Shown here: positions 37,901 through 49,021 of the stretch, piece by piece
How the letters are laid out: each line of letters starts with the position of its first letter
Position numbering within the stretch: position 1 is the stretch's first letter
Assembly: GCF_902362185.1 (NCBI RefSeq)
Contig: NC_044497.1
Location: 30,430,001-30,494,000, forward strand
Reading direction: 5' to 3'
DNA from: Chanos chanos
Lineage: Eukaryota; Chordata; Actinopteri; Gonorynchiformes; Chanidae
DNA: 64,000 nucleotides
Made by a program: the position numbers and the translations under genes
Notes under the pieces: generated by a model
Told to the model about the DNA's origin: nothing
Seen by the model: only the letters and a program-made list of their open reading frames with translations
The model's database searches: none

Positions 37901-40900
37901 TTTTAATTAATTTGTGCACCTTGCTCTGATCTCTTTTCCCTCTGTCTTCCAGGATTTTTCACTGCAAAAGGCAACTTGGTCAGCTCGATTCTTTATGCAC
38001 AACCTACTGACTTTCGTTTTAATAAGGATGCTTGCAAGTTCTTGTTTTTCTTGGGATTTCTTGGTAAATTTATAATATTTATTTACTTTAAGATGGTTTT
38101 ATTAGCTTGTGTCTTGTCAATCTTCTATCAACAAAAGGACATTTTTCCAGGCATAGCAGTTGTACTAAAAATTTGATGACTATCTTCATATTTCAGCATT
38201 GTGTGGTACAGTCTACAGCTGTGTAATTCTTAGCAAGAGCAGTGTAAGTATCTTAATTTTTTCATGAACATATACTGGCTTCAACCATTTATAATATTCC
38301 ACAATGTTATAAAACCAAAAGAAACAAAGCTGCACTAACACTAAATATCATGGATATGCAATACTTTTTGCCTGCCGTAATCAGGTCCATAATGATCTGT
38401 TTATCTGTACTTCTCTGTTGTGATCTTTAACTCTTCAGGACTGAGGTGCACAAAAGATTCTGCTTAGCATACAACTGTATTTTATGTTGGCAGGCTGCCT
38501 GGTGGGAAATTCTCATGCAGTCTCTGGATGTTGTAACCATCATAGTGCCTCCTGCTCTTCCTGCAGCCATCATGACAGGCACCATCTATGCCCAGTATCG
38601 CCTTAAGAAAGATGGAGTATTTTGCATCAGCCCACCCCGCATCAATGTCTCTGGAAAGGTTTCTCTCTTCTGCTTTGACAAGGTTGGTAGCAGTACATGT
38701 GGCTGTAGATTGAACCACCTATGTTATGCAGAGCTGTGAAGTGTTCTATCATTCTACAGAGTTACTTTAATTTATGGTGTATTATGTTCAACCTACAATT
38801 TCAGGTCAGTTCTTAAGTAGTGGTCTCTGGGAAGTGGTTGAGGATTAAGATAGGCATAACAGACCAATACAACAAAAGTTCACTCTAATATAAAGTGGCA
38901 CCTCAGAAAGGAACTTCACCTCATTCCATCCAGTAACACTTATTTGTATGTGAATGAGATACATTGGTACACACTGCAATGATCTCTAAAAATCTGTTAA
39001 CAATGTTGAACCATTCATGGCATGGTCAGACATCCAACTTTCAAACTGAAAAAATGGCAATACAAGCGTGCTGCCGACGTTTCTATCCTGGACAATCAGC
39101 ACGACCTAGAGGACAATAAGAGCAATACTGTACAAACCTGATTTTTATTACCCTGCACATATCAAGTAATTACAGAGTGTAATTACAGAACTCCATCATA
39201 TTCTGCAGATTTTTTGTCATCCCTTGTGTCATCCCAAAAGTATTCTTTTTCTTTGAGAAACAACTCCTTATGAAAATTAGGAAAGTGGAATTCCAATAGA
39301 TTGTACAATAAAAGTAATAAATCTTCGTAGAAATACTACTTTGCCCACCTCTGGTCAGTACACAGGTCAGTCTCACTGAAAGGGGGAGCCATCTAAAGAC
39401 AGAAAGGCTGATTGTCCAGCATCACATGAAAGACACAACATCACTTATGACACAGTAAATACTGTATCATATTCATCACTCATTCTCCTTTGCTAACCAA
39501 GGTCTCTGTGTAACAAACCTAAGTAGTGGGTGAACATTAATTAATAAAACTGAAATATCTATGTCACACATTGTTTGCTAAAATGTCCATGCGCAGCAAC
39601 CCCTCCTGACTGTCAAACACTGCAGAGGGATAGTGAATACTGTTTTAAGAAGTAAAGAGGTCAAACTATACTTTAACTAGACTATATTCAAAGCAAGACC
39701 AAATGTCCTCCAAAATGTTGAGGTGAAGATGCCATGGCCCTGCTTTACACCACTCCCACCCCCTAGTTAGAAGTCTATCTAGAAGGTAAACCTCAACAAT
39801 ACTATCTCAGCTCTAAACAGGAGACAGCCCACCTGTGCATGTAGTGTCAGAAATATAATACTACCTTTTGGGTTTATGTAGTGCTGCAACATGTCATGGA
39901 ATTGATTACCTGGACCATCATGCTCTCCACATGGAACACTGAAAGAAAACAGTCCAACGCATAGTTCACTGCTTCCATCATCCCATGGGCTCACTTTCTG
40001 TGCTGTAAGCAGTTGCAGAAATAGGAACATGTTCAGCAACACCAATAAGATGGTCTGAGCAGTCAGGATAGTAAAATGCTTCTATCAGCTTTTGGCAGCA
40101 TTTTAACAGGGTTTCTCAAAGCAGCCCAGATGGATGCAGACCCCCAAATCTAGTCCAGAGAAGTCATCCACCTGAAGTTGATGAGAGATGTCCCTTTTGG
40201 CTTGTGACCTTATTGTATTACAGATTAGACACTTGTTTGGACAGTTGAGTGCATCTCCATATATACTGCCACAAAAAAGTCCCATGTTAATATTTTGTTG
40301 GACTGCTTTTAGCTTTGATTATGGCACGCATTCGCCGTGGCATTGTTTCGACAACCTTACACAGCATCACAACATTTATTTCCATCCAGAGTTGCATTAA
40401 TTTTTTTCCAAGATCTTGTTGATATTGGGAGAGTCGAACCACTCCTTAAAGTCTTCTCCAGCACATCCCAAAGACTTTCAATGGTGGCCAATGTATGTGT
40501 GAAAATGATTCCTCATGCTCCCTGAACCACTCTTTCACGATTTGAGCCCGATGAATCTTGGCATTGTCGTCCTAGAATATGCCCATGCCATCAGGAAAGA
40601 AAAAAATCCATTAATGGGATAACCTGGTCATTCAGTACATTCAGATACTCAGCTGACCTCATTTTATTGCCACATAACATTGCTGAGCCTAGACCTGACC
40701 AACTGAACCAACCCCAGATCATAATACTGCCCCCAGAGGCATCAAATCCAGTGTCCTTTGAAAAAGTGAGCAAGTGGACTGAGAACTTATTTGGTCTTGA
40801 ATGAAAAACAGAAGTAGTTTGACAAGCCTGATGTGCAAGCATATGACAAATCATATAGTTTCACTAAGGTGAACCAGGTTCCATCCCTTATAGATGGAAG

Positions 40901-42305
40901 GAGGTGCTACATCTGAAAAGCTACACATTTTAGCCATTTAAACCTTTTGGGTGAAGAATGAGAAATAGCCCTTGTCCTTGTAGGACAGCATGAAATTAAT
41001 TGAATAAAACCTGTGTTTGACCATTTGATGGACAGAGTTATATTGCTCCCTTTTCTGGCAGTGTGCCACAAACAGAGGACACTGGATGTAGGTGCAGGCA
41101 ATCCTTTATTGTAATCCAAATCAGTTTCAAAGTTGGAGTCAAATAGGCAGGTACACAATACACAAGCTACTGGCGAGGCAAGGCAAGGTCTAAGTCAAGA
41201 GTAAGCCAAGGTTTATACACCAGAAGGCTAAACAGAGAGAACCAGACAAACAAGGCTAACTGGGATCAAGGTAAAAGAGAGGAACAGGGCTAACAGGGGA
41301 ACTAGGAACAAGACTGACAAGGATCAAAGTTAACAGGACCACAAGTAAAACTAGGAAACAAGGACCAACTTGGTACTCACAAATGTAAGACTTCACAGGA
41401 GTACAAAGGAAAACACAGGTATATATACACACACAAACAGGGAACAAACTGGGGGCAGGTGCACACAATAATTGGAGAACAAAACAATTAGCCGATCAGA
41501 TCCAACTTGCCTCTGACTGTCATGGGGGCAGGGAGTGGTAGAGACAGAGACCTGACAAAGTGATAGGATCTTTGCTAAAAGAACCTGCCTTATCATTCAA
41601 CCATGTACAGACTATACTTTGAAAGGGAGGACATTGTTTTGCCTGTATTCCAAGGTGCTAAACACCCAAGGACACTTGCAAGACTGGCAACACTGACTCG
41701 TTGAAGAGTGATAAAGCACAACGGCGTATGCAACCATTAGAGATGGAACTTTCTATCAGGAGCAGGCTAGCTAGGGCACTTACAAAAACAAGACCTGACC
41801 ATGACATGGATACTGAGGTTTAGGGCATGGGGATCTAGTCAAAGTTTGGTGAGCACAATAGAGCTGCTCTACAACCACCATGTAAAGCATTGCAAGGTGG
41901 GGGCATAGTGAGTCAGGTCCTACACCCTGCGAGACTCCTCCTCAGCTGAGAGGCCAGATGCACTACAGGGCTCAAGGTCTACAGAAACTGCAAGAAACTT
42001 CCAGAGTGGACTTAGGTAGTCTGCCAAATGCTGTGGAGAAAGCTGGTTCTTGATAGTTGTACTCTAGTTGATGTTAAATGGGTTGTATACTTTGCTGGTC
42101 AGGAGAAAGCTGGTCTTCCAAGTTGAGGAGACCAGTGAGGGTGATTGAGGGCATGGGTAACAGTAACTTTTTGGTCTCAAGGTCTGGGACGATGAGGAAC
42201 TGGGCAGTTAATACTGCTTCAGTGTACTGTTGCTTAGTTACTGGTACCTTATATTGTTGAGTGGGTATGAGTCATGTCTCTCTCTCTCTCTCTCTCTCTC
42301 TCTAA

Positions 42306-42378
<73 letters not shown>

Positions 42379-43476
42379 GACGGATGACAAACTAAAGGAA
42401 AAACCCGAATAAATGAGAGTAGAAGCACAACAAATGCAGATGCTTCCACACAGGTGTACTGCTTGGTACAATTAAGCAGTTAACATCCAGTTATGCTCTG
42501 TGGCATGTATAAAATGCTGAGCAGACCCAGTTGATCTCGATTTTGGATCAAGATGGCAAGAGGAAAAGATCTCAGTGACTTTGAAAGCGGGTTCATTGTT
42601 GGGGCACGGATGGCAGGAGTTTCAGCCATAAAGACTGCTCAACTGGCCAGTGTTTCAATAGATCTATGGGAAAGACATCAGTAAATAGGGTCGGAAGTGC
42701 ATTTGATGACCTTGATGCTCGTGCATTATAGTGATATGTAAGGAGAAACAGAAGAGCAACTCTTCTTCAGGTGACTGAGAATGTCAATGCAGGGCATGTC
42801 AGCAAGAGCCGTCAGCCGACAATTATGTAGAGAGGAATGTTGTAGTACGGTTGCGGTGCATAAACCCCTCATTACAAACGTGCACATTTGAGAGTTCAGT
42901 GGTGTGGAAACCATAGGCACTGGTCTACAGAGATGTGGGAAAAAGTGGGCGAGTGCATGTGTGGTATACACCAATAGAACAGTACAGGCCTGAATGCTTA
43001 ACCCCTACAGTGAGGGGATCCGGTAGCTCTGTTATGCTGAGCTGGGGGCATTTTGCTGGCATGGTTTAGGTCAACTTGTGAGGGCAGGGTCACGGCAAAT
43101 CAATACAAAGTTGTTCTGTGTGATCACCCATCCTATGATGAAACATTTCTACCCTGATGGGAGGGGTCTCTTCCAGGATGACAATGCTCCCATCCACGGG
43201 GCACGAGGGGTCACTGAATGGTTTGAGTATGAAAATGACGTAAATCATATGCTATAGCCTTCGCAGATCTCAACCCAATTGATTACCTATTGGAGATTTT
43301 GGACTTTTGTGTTAGATAGCACTCTCCACCACCATCATTAAAACACCAAATGAGGGAATATCTTTTGTAAGAATGGTGTTCTATCCCTCCAGTAGAGTTC
43401 CAGAAACTTGTGGAATCTATGCCAAGGAATCTATGCAGCTTATGGTGGCCCAACACCTTACTAAGACACCTCATAT

Positions 43477-43573
<97 letters not shown>

Positions 43574-46500
43574 ATATGACATTTTGCCACTGCCAGCAAA
43601 CACTATGTATTTTTAAGTACAATGTTTGCTTTTAAGTGTTTAACGAACAGTATTTGTAAAAAGGGTTGTGTTAGAAATACCTTGTCCAGACTTGTGAAAT
43701 ATTAATTGTAAAATGCCGTAAAATAATTAGAATATACATTTCAGAGTTTAATGAAAATACTGACCATTGTAGCTAATTGTAATATATGCTCATGAACACC
43801 TTAAATCTCCCCTTGCCTCCCTAGCATATACAGCTCAAAAAATGCACATGGATCTTTAGAGATTATATAAAATAAAAGACAGAGGAAAACATAATAAGAT
43901 GACAAACATCCTTCCTAAGACAAACAGTTTAAATTTTATTTTTCTTATGGGCTATAGTTGCTTATATAGCTACATAACTGCTTTGTTGGCTCATAGTCAT
44001 GGGAAGGAGGACAAATATTTGCTCAGAGGCAATTTACACCGTATAGGTAACTTCACGTTTTGAGTTGGTATAAAAATCAGGTATAATTACCATAACTATT
44101 GCTGACTTTGGCTTAAGGCTGTATGGATAAACACGTCATGCTATAACACAAGCTGTTTCTCTTGTGTTTCTCAACTCTACATTGCCTGCATTCATTCATT
44201 CATTTTCCAAGCCGTTTATCCTAATTAAGGATCCCAGCCCTCATTGGGCAAAACGTGGGGAAACACCCTGGACAGGTCACCAGTCCATTGCAGGGCAGAC
44301 ACACAGACAAACACCTAGGGGCAATTTAGTGTCTCCAGTTCACCTTACTCACATGTCTTTGGATTGTGGGAAGAAACTGGAGCTCCTAGCAGAAACCCAC
44401 ACAGACACGGGGAGAACATGCAAACTCCACATAGAGAGGACCCTGGCTGCCCCACTGAGAATCAAACCCAGGATCTTCTTGCTGTTATGTTGTGTTCATG
44501 TGTTTTTAAATATTAGATGTATTGGAGACTCAGTGTATTAGTACATTTTCTTTCTTTCTTCTTTTCTTTCTGAGTAATTGAGAAATAAAATTCAAATGGT
44601 GAAGAGTTTAAATGTTCAATTTTCTTTTTGAAAATTGAAAAATTTCTTTGTTTTCCACCAGACTGGCACACTGACAGAGGAAGGTCTGGATGTTTTGGGA
44701 GTGATGGAGGTAAAAGGGACTGGTTTCGGTGAGCTTGTTCCTGACCCCCGCCTACTTCCTCCCAGCCCAATGCTCTGTGCCTTGGCTAGCTGTCATACTG
44801 TGGCCCTTCTAGGAGATCAGCTCATTGGAGACCCTCTGGAGCTGAAAATGATTGAGTCCACTGGTTGGGTAAGGTTTATCTTGACACCATCCTTCATTTC
44901 CCTTGAATGGTTCGTACTCTGTAAAGCCTGAGTATTCCGTGTGTAATCTGCATTAGTATAACCAAGAAAGAGTGCTGATTGTTCCTGTGGTATATTTAAA
45001 CCTTTTGATATCATTATGAAAGAGGAAACTATTTAACTATATATAGAGCATTCCTATGAGACTGTTAAAAATCTCTCTTTCCTGTCTCATATGATAGGAT
45101 CTAGAGGAGCCGACAGATGAGGATGGACTGATGACTGAGTTTGGGAACCACAGAGTCCTTGCAGTGATGAGACCTCCTGCCGCTGAGTCACAGTCTGAGA
45201 ACACTGTAAGCACTGCATGTTGGGTAGATGAGGAAATGACTGTGTGTGGGACTCACAGTGTTGAGAAAAGGAAATGACATGATGATTTTTTATGTTATTA
45301 AATATAGCAATCTAAAGCTGACACTTTACTCTCTATTTTGTTACCCCCTCCTTGTCTTCCTTTTGCTTTAGTCCATTAATCAGCCGATAGCCGTCGTGCG
45401 TCGGTTCCCCTTTTCCTCCACTCTACAGAGGATGAGTGTGGTAACTGTGAGCCCAGGGGGAGGGTCAGCCTTTGCTTTCCTCAAAGGTGCCCCTGAAATG
45501 GTGGTCAGCTTCTGTGTGAGAGAAAGTGGTAAGGACAAAATACTTTAGAAAATGGGAAAGCGTTTTTGCTTTCCATGTATATATATATTGTCTTAATGAG
45601 GAGAACTTGTATATAAAAGTGACTGCATTCACTGAAAGTGTCAGACTAATTTGATTAGTTTTATTTGTTGTTCCATTAAATTATCCTTTCTTTGACAGTA
45701 CCCTCTCAGTTTACCAACATACTCTGTGGTTTTACCAGTGAGGGTTACAGAGTTCTAGGGCTTGCCTACAAACACTTTGATGTGCAGACCGATTTCAGCA
45801 CTATTGAAAGGTTGGTGGATTTAAGACAATGTCAAAGATGTGTTTGATAGCATCGGTTATTCATAGAGGTTTATTCACAGGACAGAGGTGGAGGGAGAAC
45901 TGCAGTTCCTGGGCCTGTTGGTGATGAAGAACCAATTGAAGCCTGAGAGTGCAGGAGTCATCAGTACTCTGAGACAGGCACAGCTCCGTCCTGTTATGGT
46001 CACTGGTAGGTAAAAATGACATTTTACCATGTAGCCACACTAATATCTATTTTTAGTTTTGACAATCAGTCAAACTGGTAACTGTCTTGGGGCCACTGTC
46101 ATCGGATCAATGTGCCATTAATTTTGTTTTGTGTTGATTTCTGCAGTAGCGTTCAATCACAAGTTGTATGTGCCTCAGGGTTAAAATGGTTGTCCTCCTT
46201 GCTCATACCACAAAATTACTAACAAATTTCTCTTTTCCTTAAACAGGTGACAATGACCTTACAGCTGTGAATGTTGCCCGAGGATGTGGCATGTTGTCCC
46301 CTCATGAGAGGTTAATTTTTGTTCATGCATCTCCCCCTACTGGTGATTTTCCAGCACTACTCCAGTTTAATCTAGAAGATGGGAGTTCTCAATCTCGATC
46401 AAACACTAATGAGAATATGGATATCCTTGCACAGGTTTATTTTTCCATTTATTTATCACTTAACATCTATAGCTCATTATATACATTGATGAATTTTCAG

Positions 46501-49021
46501 GTAGGAAACTCGTCTTAACCTAAGTGGATCAATGGCTCACCATTCAGACTTAATTTGAGTTGGGCTATGCTATACTTATTATAAATGTTCACACAAAGTA
46601 CACTTACATTTGGTGAATGTGTCATTTTAACAGCCAAGTTCTTTGTATTCTGTTTCTCCCTTACCTTCAGGGACTTAACCAAAGCAGAGTTAGCTATCAT
46701 TTGGCTGTGAATGGAAAATCCTTCACTGCCTTGTGTGACTACTTCCCTTATGATCTTCCCAAGGTGATTACTGACATTAATGTCCTTGTGCCTGAGTCAT
46801 TCATCTCATCTACCCATCCATAACTAGCATATTACAAAGAATTTACTCATAACTGGTCAAATTTTCCACTAGATGTTTTCAAAAATAATCAGCAATTGAT
46901 AACTTGCATTTCAGGTCCTGATGAGAGGAACTGTATATGCAAGAATGTCACCAGAGCAGAAGACCCAGCTGGTCAAAGCCCTGCAGAAACTGAAGTGAGA
47001 AAGGGGACAATTACTGAACAATGAAGGAAGCCGATAGGTTTAAACACAGACATGAAGCAAAATAGACAAATAGTGTAAAATTTTGAACAAAAACTAAAGA
47101 ATTGAATTTTTCTCCTCCTCTTATTACAACCCTCCAACATGCAGTCTGTATGGTATGAATATGAAAACTGCCTTAACCAATTATACACATTTACTTGTAA
47201 TCATATTAAGACCAATAAAGTGAACAGATGGGGAACATTCATTAAAATGTGTCTTCCATCTCCGCTCTCCCACAGTTACCGGGTGGGCATGTGTGGGGAT
47301 GGAGCCAATGACTGTGGAGCCCTGAGAGCTGCTGATGTTGGTGTGTCTCTGTCTGAGGCAGAGGCTTCTGTAGCCTCTCCTTTCACCTCCAAGACTGACA
47401 ACATCAGCTGTGTCCCCCTGCTTATCAGGTAAAACCACACACTTTGACTTTTATCTGGTATGTCTCAAGCCTGTTTTCCTACATATTTACCAAAAAAATG
47501 CAAAGGAACTTTTTCTATTGACTGGTGTAAGTGATGATTCAGTGTGATTGTATGAATATCGTTTCAGTGGAATGTTCTCTGTTCAAACAGGGAGGGAAGA
47601 TGTTCCCTTGTGACATCATTCAGTCTTTTCAAATACATGGCATTGTACAGTCTAATTCAGTTCACCTCTGTACTCATCCTCTATACTGTGAGTGTTTCTT
47701 TATATTCTGGTGTCTGTTTAAGTCAAGTTCATGCTGAAAATTGTATTTGTTCCCCAAAAACTGTGTGAGCATCTCTGCTCTTTTTTAGGAGAAAACAAAC
47801 CTGGGTGATTTTCAGTTCCTCTTATTTGACTTGGGTCTTGTAACACCACTGGCTATTGTAATGGGCAGAGGAGGCCCAAGCAATGAACTGCCCTCACAGC
47901 GCCCCCCTGCCAGCCTGTTGGCACTTCCAGTTCTGGGAAGTCTGCTCCTGCACACCCTCCTCCTAATCCTTGGTCAGATAGGAGCCTTACTCATCACTTT
48001 TTCTCAGGACTGGTAAGAATGACTAACAGGTAATTATAGCAAAATTTATTTTGTCTTTCTCACTGTGGTGTATTCCAACTTTTTTTTTTCATTCTACTGT
48101 TCTTAGGTATGTTCCTCTTAATTCGACGGAGATAGGAGCAGAAAACCTGCCAAACTTTGAGGACACAAGTGTCTTTGCTTTATCAGGATTCCAGTACATC
48201 TTCATGTCCATAGTTGTGACAAAGGGATACCCTTATAAGAAACCACTTTACTATAACTGTGAGTGAACAAGGTCATCGGCTGTACTCATTAAATTGATAC
48301 TTATATGTATATTAATGCTCTGTCTTTCTCTCATTCTGCACTGCCCCTGCTAGGGCTGTTTCTGGTGTTGCTCCTGATCTTGTTCGCGCTGATGTTCTGG
48401 CTGGTGTTATCTCCTTGGACTATCATCCACAAATTTCTGCAACTCTGCAATATCACTGATATTAATTATAAAATGCTGCTGGTGGGACTGCCATCACTCA
48501 ATTTCTTCATTTGCTTCCTTCTGGAGGTAGACTATGTGATCTCTCTCTTAATTCAAAAGAAAACTTTCAAGATAGCATGCAGAGATACAATTTTGTTTTG
48601 CCTTTAATTTTAATGGTTTTGCTTATAACCACGTGTGAATAAATTGTATATGCAGACAAAAGATAAACTTTGTGGTTAAATCAACACATACCAAATGATC
48701 GGGAGCAGGTTGATGCAATTTCTAATTTAAGAGGACATCACTTGAAAGTTACTGTTGTGCTGTAATTTGTTCAATTACTACATGTTATGTGTTCTAACAT
48801 GTTTGGGGGAAAAAACATTCTCCTCACCTGTGGATTTCTTACACTTTGCACAGGTACTTGTAGATCAAGGTGCACTGAATTTCTTCCGATGCCTACGAAG
48901 AAAACGGGAATCCAAAAAGCAATATAAACGTTTGGATGCTCTTCTTTCCAACACCCCTTCATGGCCACCCTTGAACCAGTCTCTGGTCCCCTCACAAAGT
49001 ACCATCACTGGCCTTGATTAG
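30557..49021 (+). CDS. atp13a2: P5B-type ATPase ATP13A2, tandem copy 2, complete, 29 coding exons
   Basis: Second intact lysosomal polyamine ATPase gene. Exons: 30557-30569, 32281-32375, 33509-33676, 33890-33948, 34121-34187, 35331-35410, 35502-35579, 35665-35734, 35940-36074, 36243-36309, 37171-37302, 37547-37708, 37953-38063, 38197-38243, 38494-38682, 44662-44868, 45098-45205, 45372-45528, 45699-45810, 45881-46005, 46247-46434, 46671-46763, 46915-46994, 47276-47428, 47591-47687, 47789-48012, 48107-48258, 48354-48526, 48854-49021. The frame is open for 1169 aa. Exon 5 is one codon shorter and exon 21 one codon longer than in copy 1. TGES 321-324, PPALPAA, DKTGT 490-494, KGAPE, TGDN and GDGAND 855-860 are all kept. 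Exons 11-12, most of 16-18 and 24-26 nearly equal copy 1. Exons 9 ([13 protein letters not shown] against copy-1 [13 protein letters not shown]), 13-14 and 21 differ. Intron 15 is swollen to about 6 kb by transposons. No AATAAA occurs within about 1 kb after the stop. Confidence 0.94.
30570..31256 (+). repeat. Direct duplication in intron 1 of copy 2 around a small repeat block
   Basis: The first ~130 bases of intron 1 (30570-30705) reappear, diverged, at about 31121-31256: 'gtaaacaacaaacagtagca' against 'gtaaacaacagacaatagca', then 'ccaccaacc', 'gttgacaac' and 'accagaatttc'. The second unit also repeats the 'ggtaagt' donor sequence. The spacer holds a small tandem repeat (30970-31117). Confidence 0.75.
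30970..31117. repeat. Short tandem repeat, about 40-60-bp units
   Basis: Three degenerate units share 'ggttcc-tatggcaccc', 'aagaaccctttt' and 'taagag'. This resembles small palindromic repeats common in teleost introns. It has no coding content. Confidence 0.6.
31692..31775. repeat. Facing (TG)n and (CA)n microsatellites
   Basis: A TG run (31692-31739, slightly interrupted) is followed across a TATA spacer by a CA run (31744-31775). The two arms are mutually complementary and could fold into a long hairpin. Confidence 0.9.
34863..35013. repeat. Small inverted-repeat element with a TA/GA microsatellite core, intron 5 of copy 2
   Basis: Perfect 15-base arms, aggtagttggctaaa and its complement, bracket (TACA)n, (TA)n and (GA)n arrays. 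The layout is that of a MITE whose centre is or became a microsatellite. Copy 1 lacks it. Confidence 0.7.
36456..37014 (-). mobile_element. Solo LTR-like element, 559 bp, in intron 10 of copy 2
   Basis: On the plus strand it starts TGTGAGGATT and ends ACTGACA, flanked by an exact 5-base duplication attat (36451-36455, 37015-37019). Read on the minus strand, a TATA-like 'tatttaag' and then an AATAAA lie in LTR order. The flanking intron matches intron 10 of copy 1 without the insert, so it entered after the duplication. The family is not assigned. Confidence 0.75.
40215..41040 (-). mobile_element. Tc1-like transposon remnant in intron 15 of copy 2
   Basis: On the minus strand, 40591-40854 encodes transposase sequence including [17 protein letters not shown] and [15 protein letters not shown]. 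Further degenerate transposase continues to about 40330. A terminal-type sequence 'ccatatatactgccacaaaa' is near 40255-40275. The other terminal repeat is not clear. It is broken and non-functional. Confidence 0.8.
41056..41557 (-). mobile_element. LTR-like repeat in intron 15 of copy 2
   Basis: On the minus strand it starts TGTCAGGTCTCTG, with a TATA-like run (41417-41427) and an AATAAAGG signal (about 41103), the order of an LTR. No clear target duplication was found, so the boundaries are approximate and the family is unassigned. It is read as a fossil. Confidence 0.5.
41558..42275. other. Unassigned part of intron 15, copy 2
   Basis: No exon, transposase or terminal repeat was recognised here. 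The base composition is more GC-rich than the neighbouring intron and it may belong to one of the flanking elements. Confidence 0.35.
42276..42378. repeat. Compound microsatellite (TC)n(TA)n(CA)n
   Basis: TC run 42276-42303, TA run 42314-42360 and CA run 42361-42378, directly abutting a Tc1-like element. Confidence 0.95.
42379..43475 (+). mobile_element. Tc1/mariner-type transposon remnant between two microsatellites
   Basis: The N-terminal frame starts at 42554 ([19 protein letters not shown]). Later pieces read [19 protein letters not shown] (about 43170-43225) and a '[10 protein letters not shown]'-like block. Frames are interrupted, so it is dead. Its left end 'gacggatgacaaactaaagg' adjoins one microsatellite and its right end is lost in another. 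Confidence 0.8.
43481..43568. repeat. Compound microsatellite (TA)n(TG)n
   Basis: TA run about 43481-43529 followed by TG run 43530-43568. It replaces the expected right terminal repeat of the preceding Tc1-like element. Confidence 0.95.
44187..44505 (+). mobile_element. Teleost dispersed repeat (L2/SINE-tail-like)
   Basis: It contains the familiar fish repeat blocks in order: (CATT)n, 'gccgtttatcctaatt', 'caccagtccattgcaggg', 'ggggcaatttagtgtctcca', 'gggagaacatgcaaactcca' and 'cccaggatcttcttgctgt'. The longest open frame in it is incidental. The same family occurs inverted at 25395-25521. Confidence 0.75.

Noticed and set aside
42230-42471. Open frames rich in YIYI and VCVCV on both strands
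   Set aside because: These are translations of TA and CA microsatellites, not genes.
44164-44541. 125-codon open frame on the plus strand
   Set aside because: It lies inside a teleost dispersed repeat and its sequence is that of the repeat, with no protein family resemblance.
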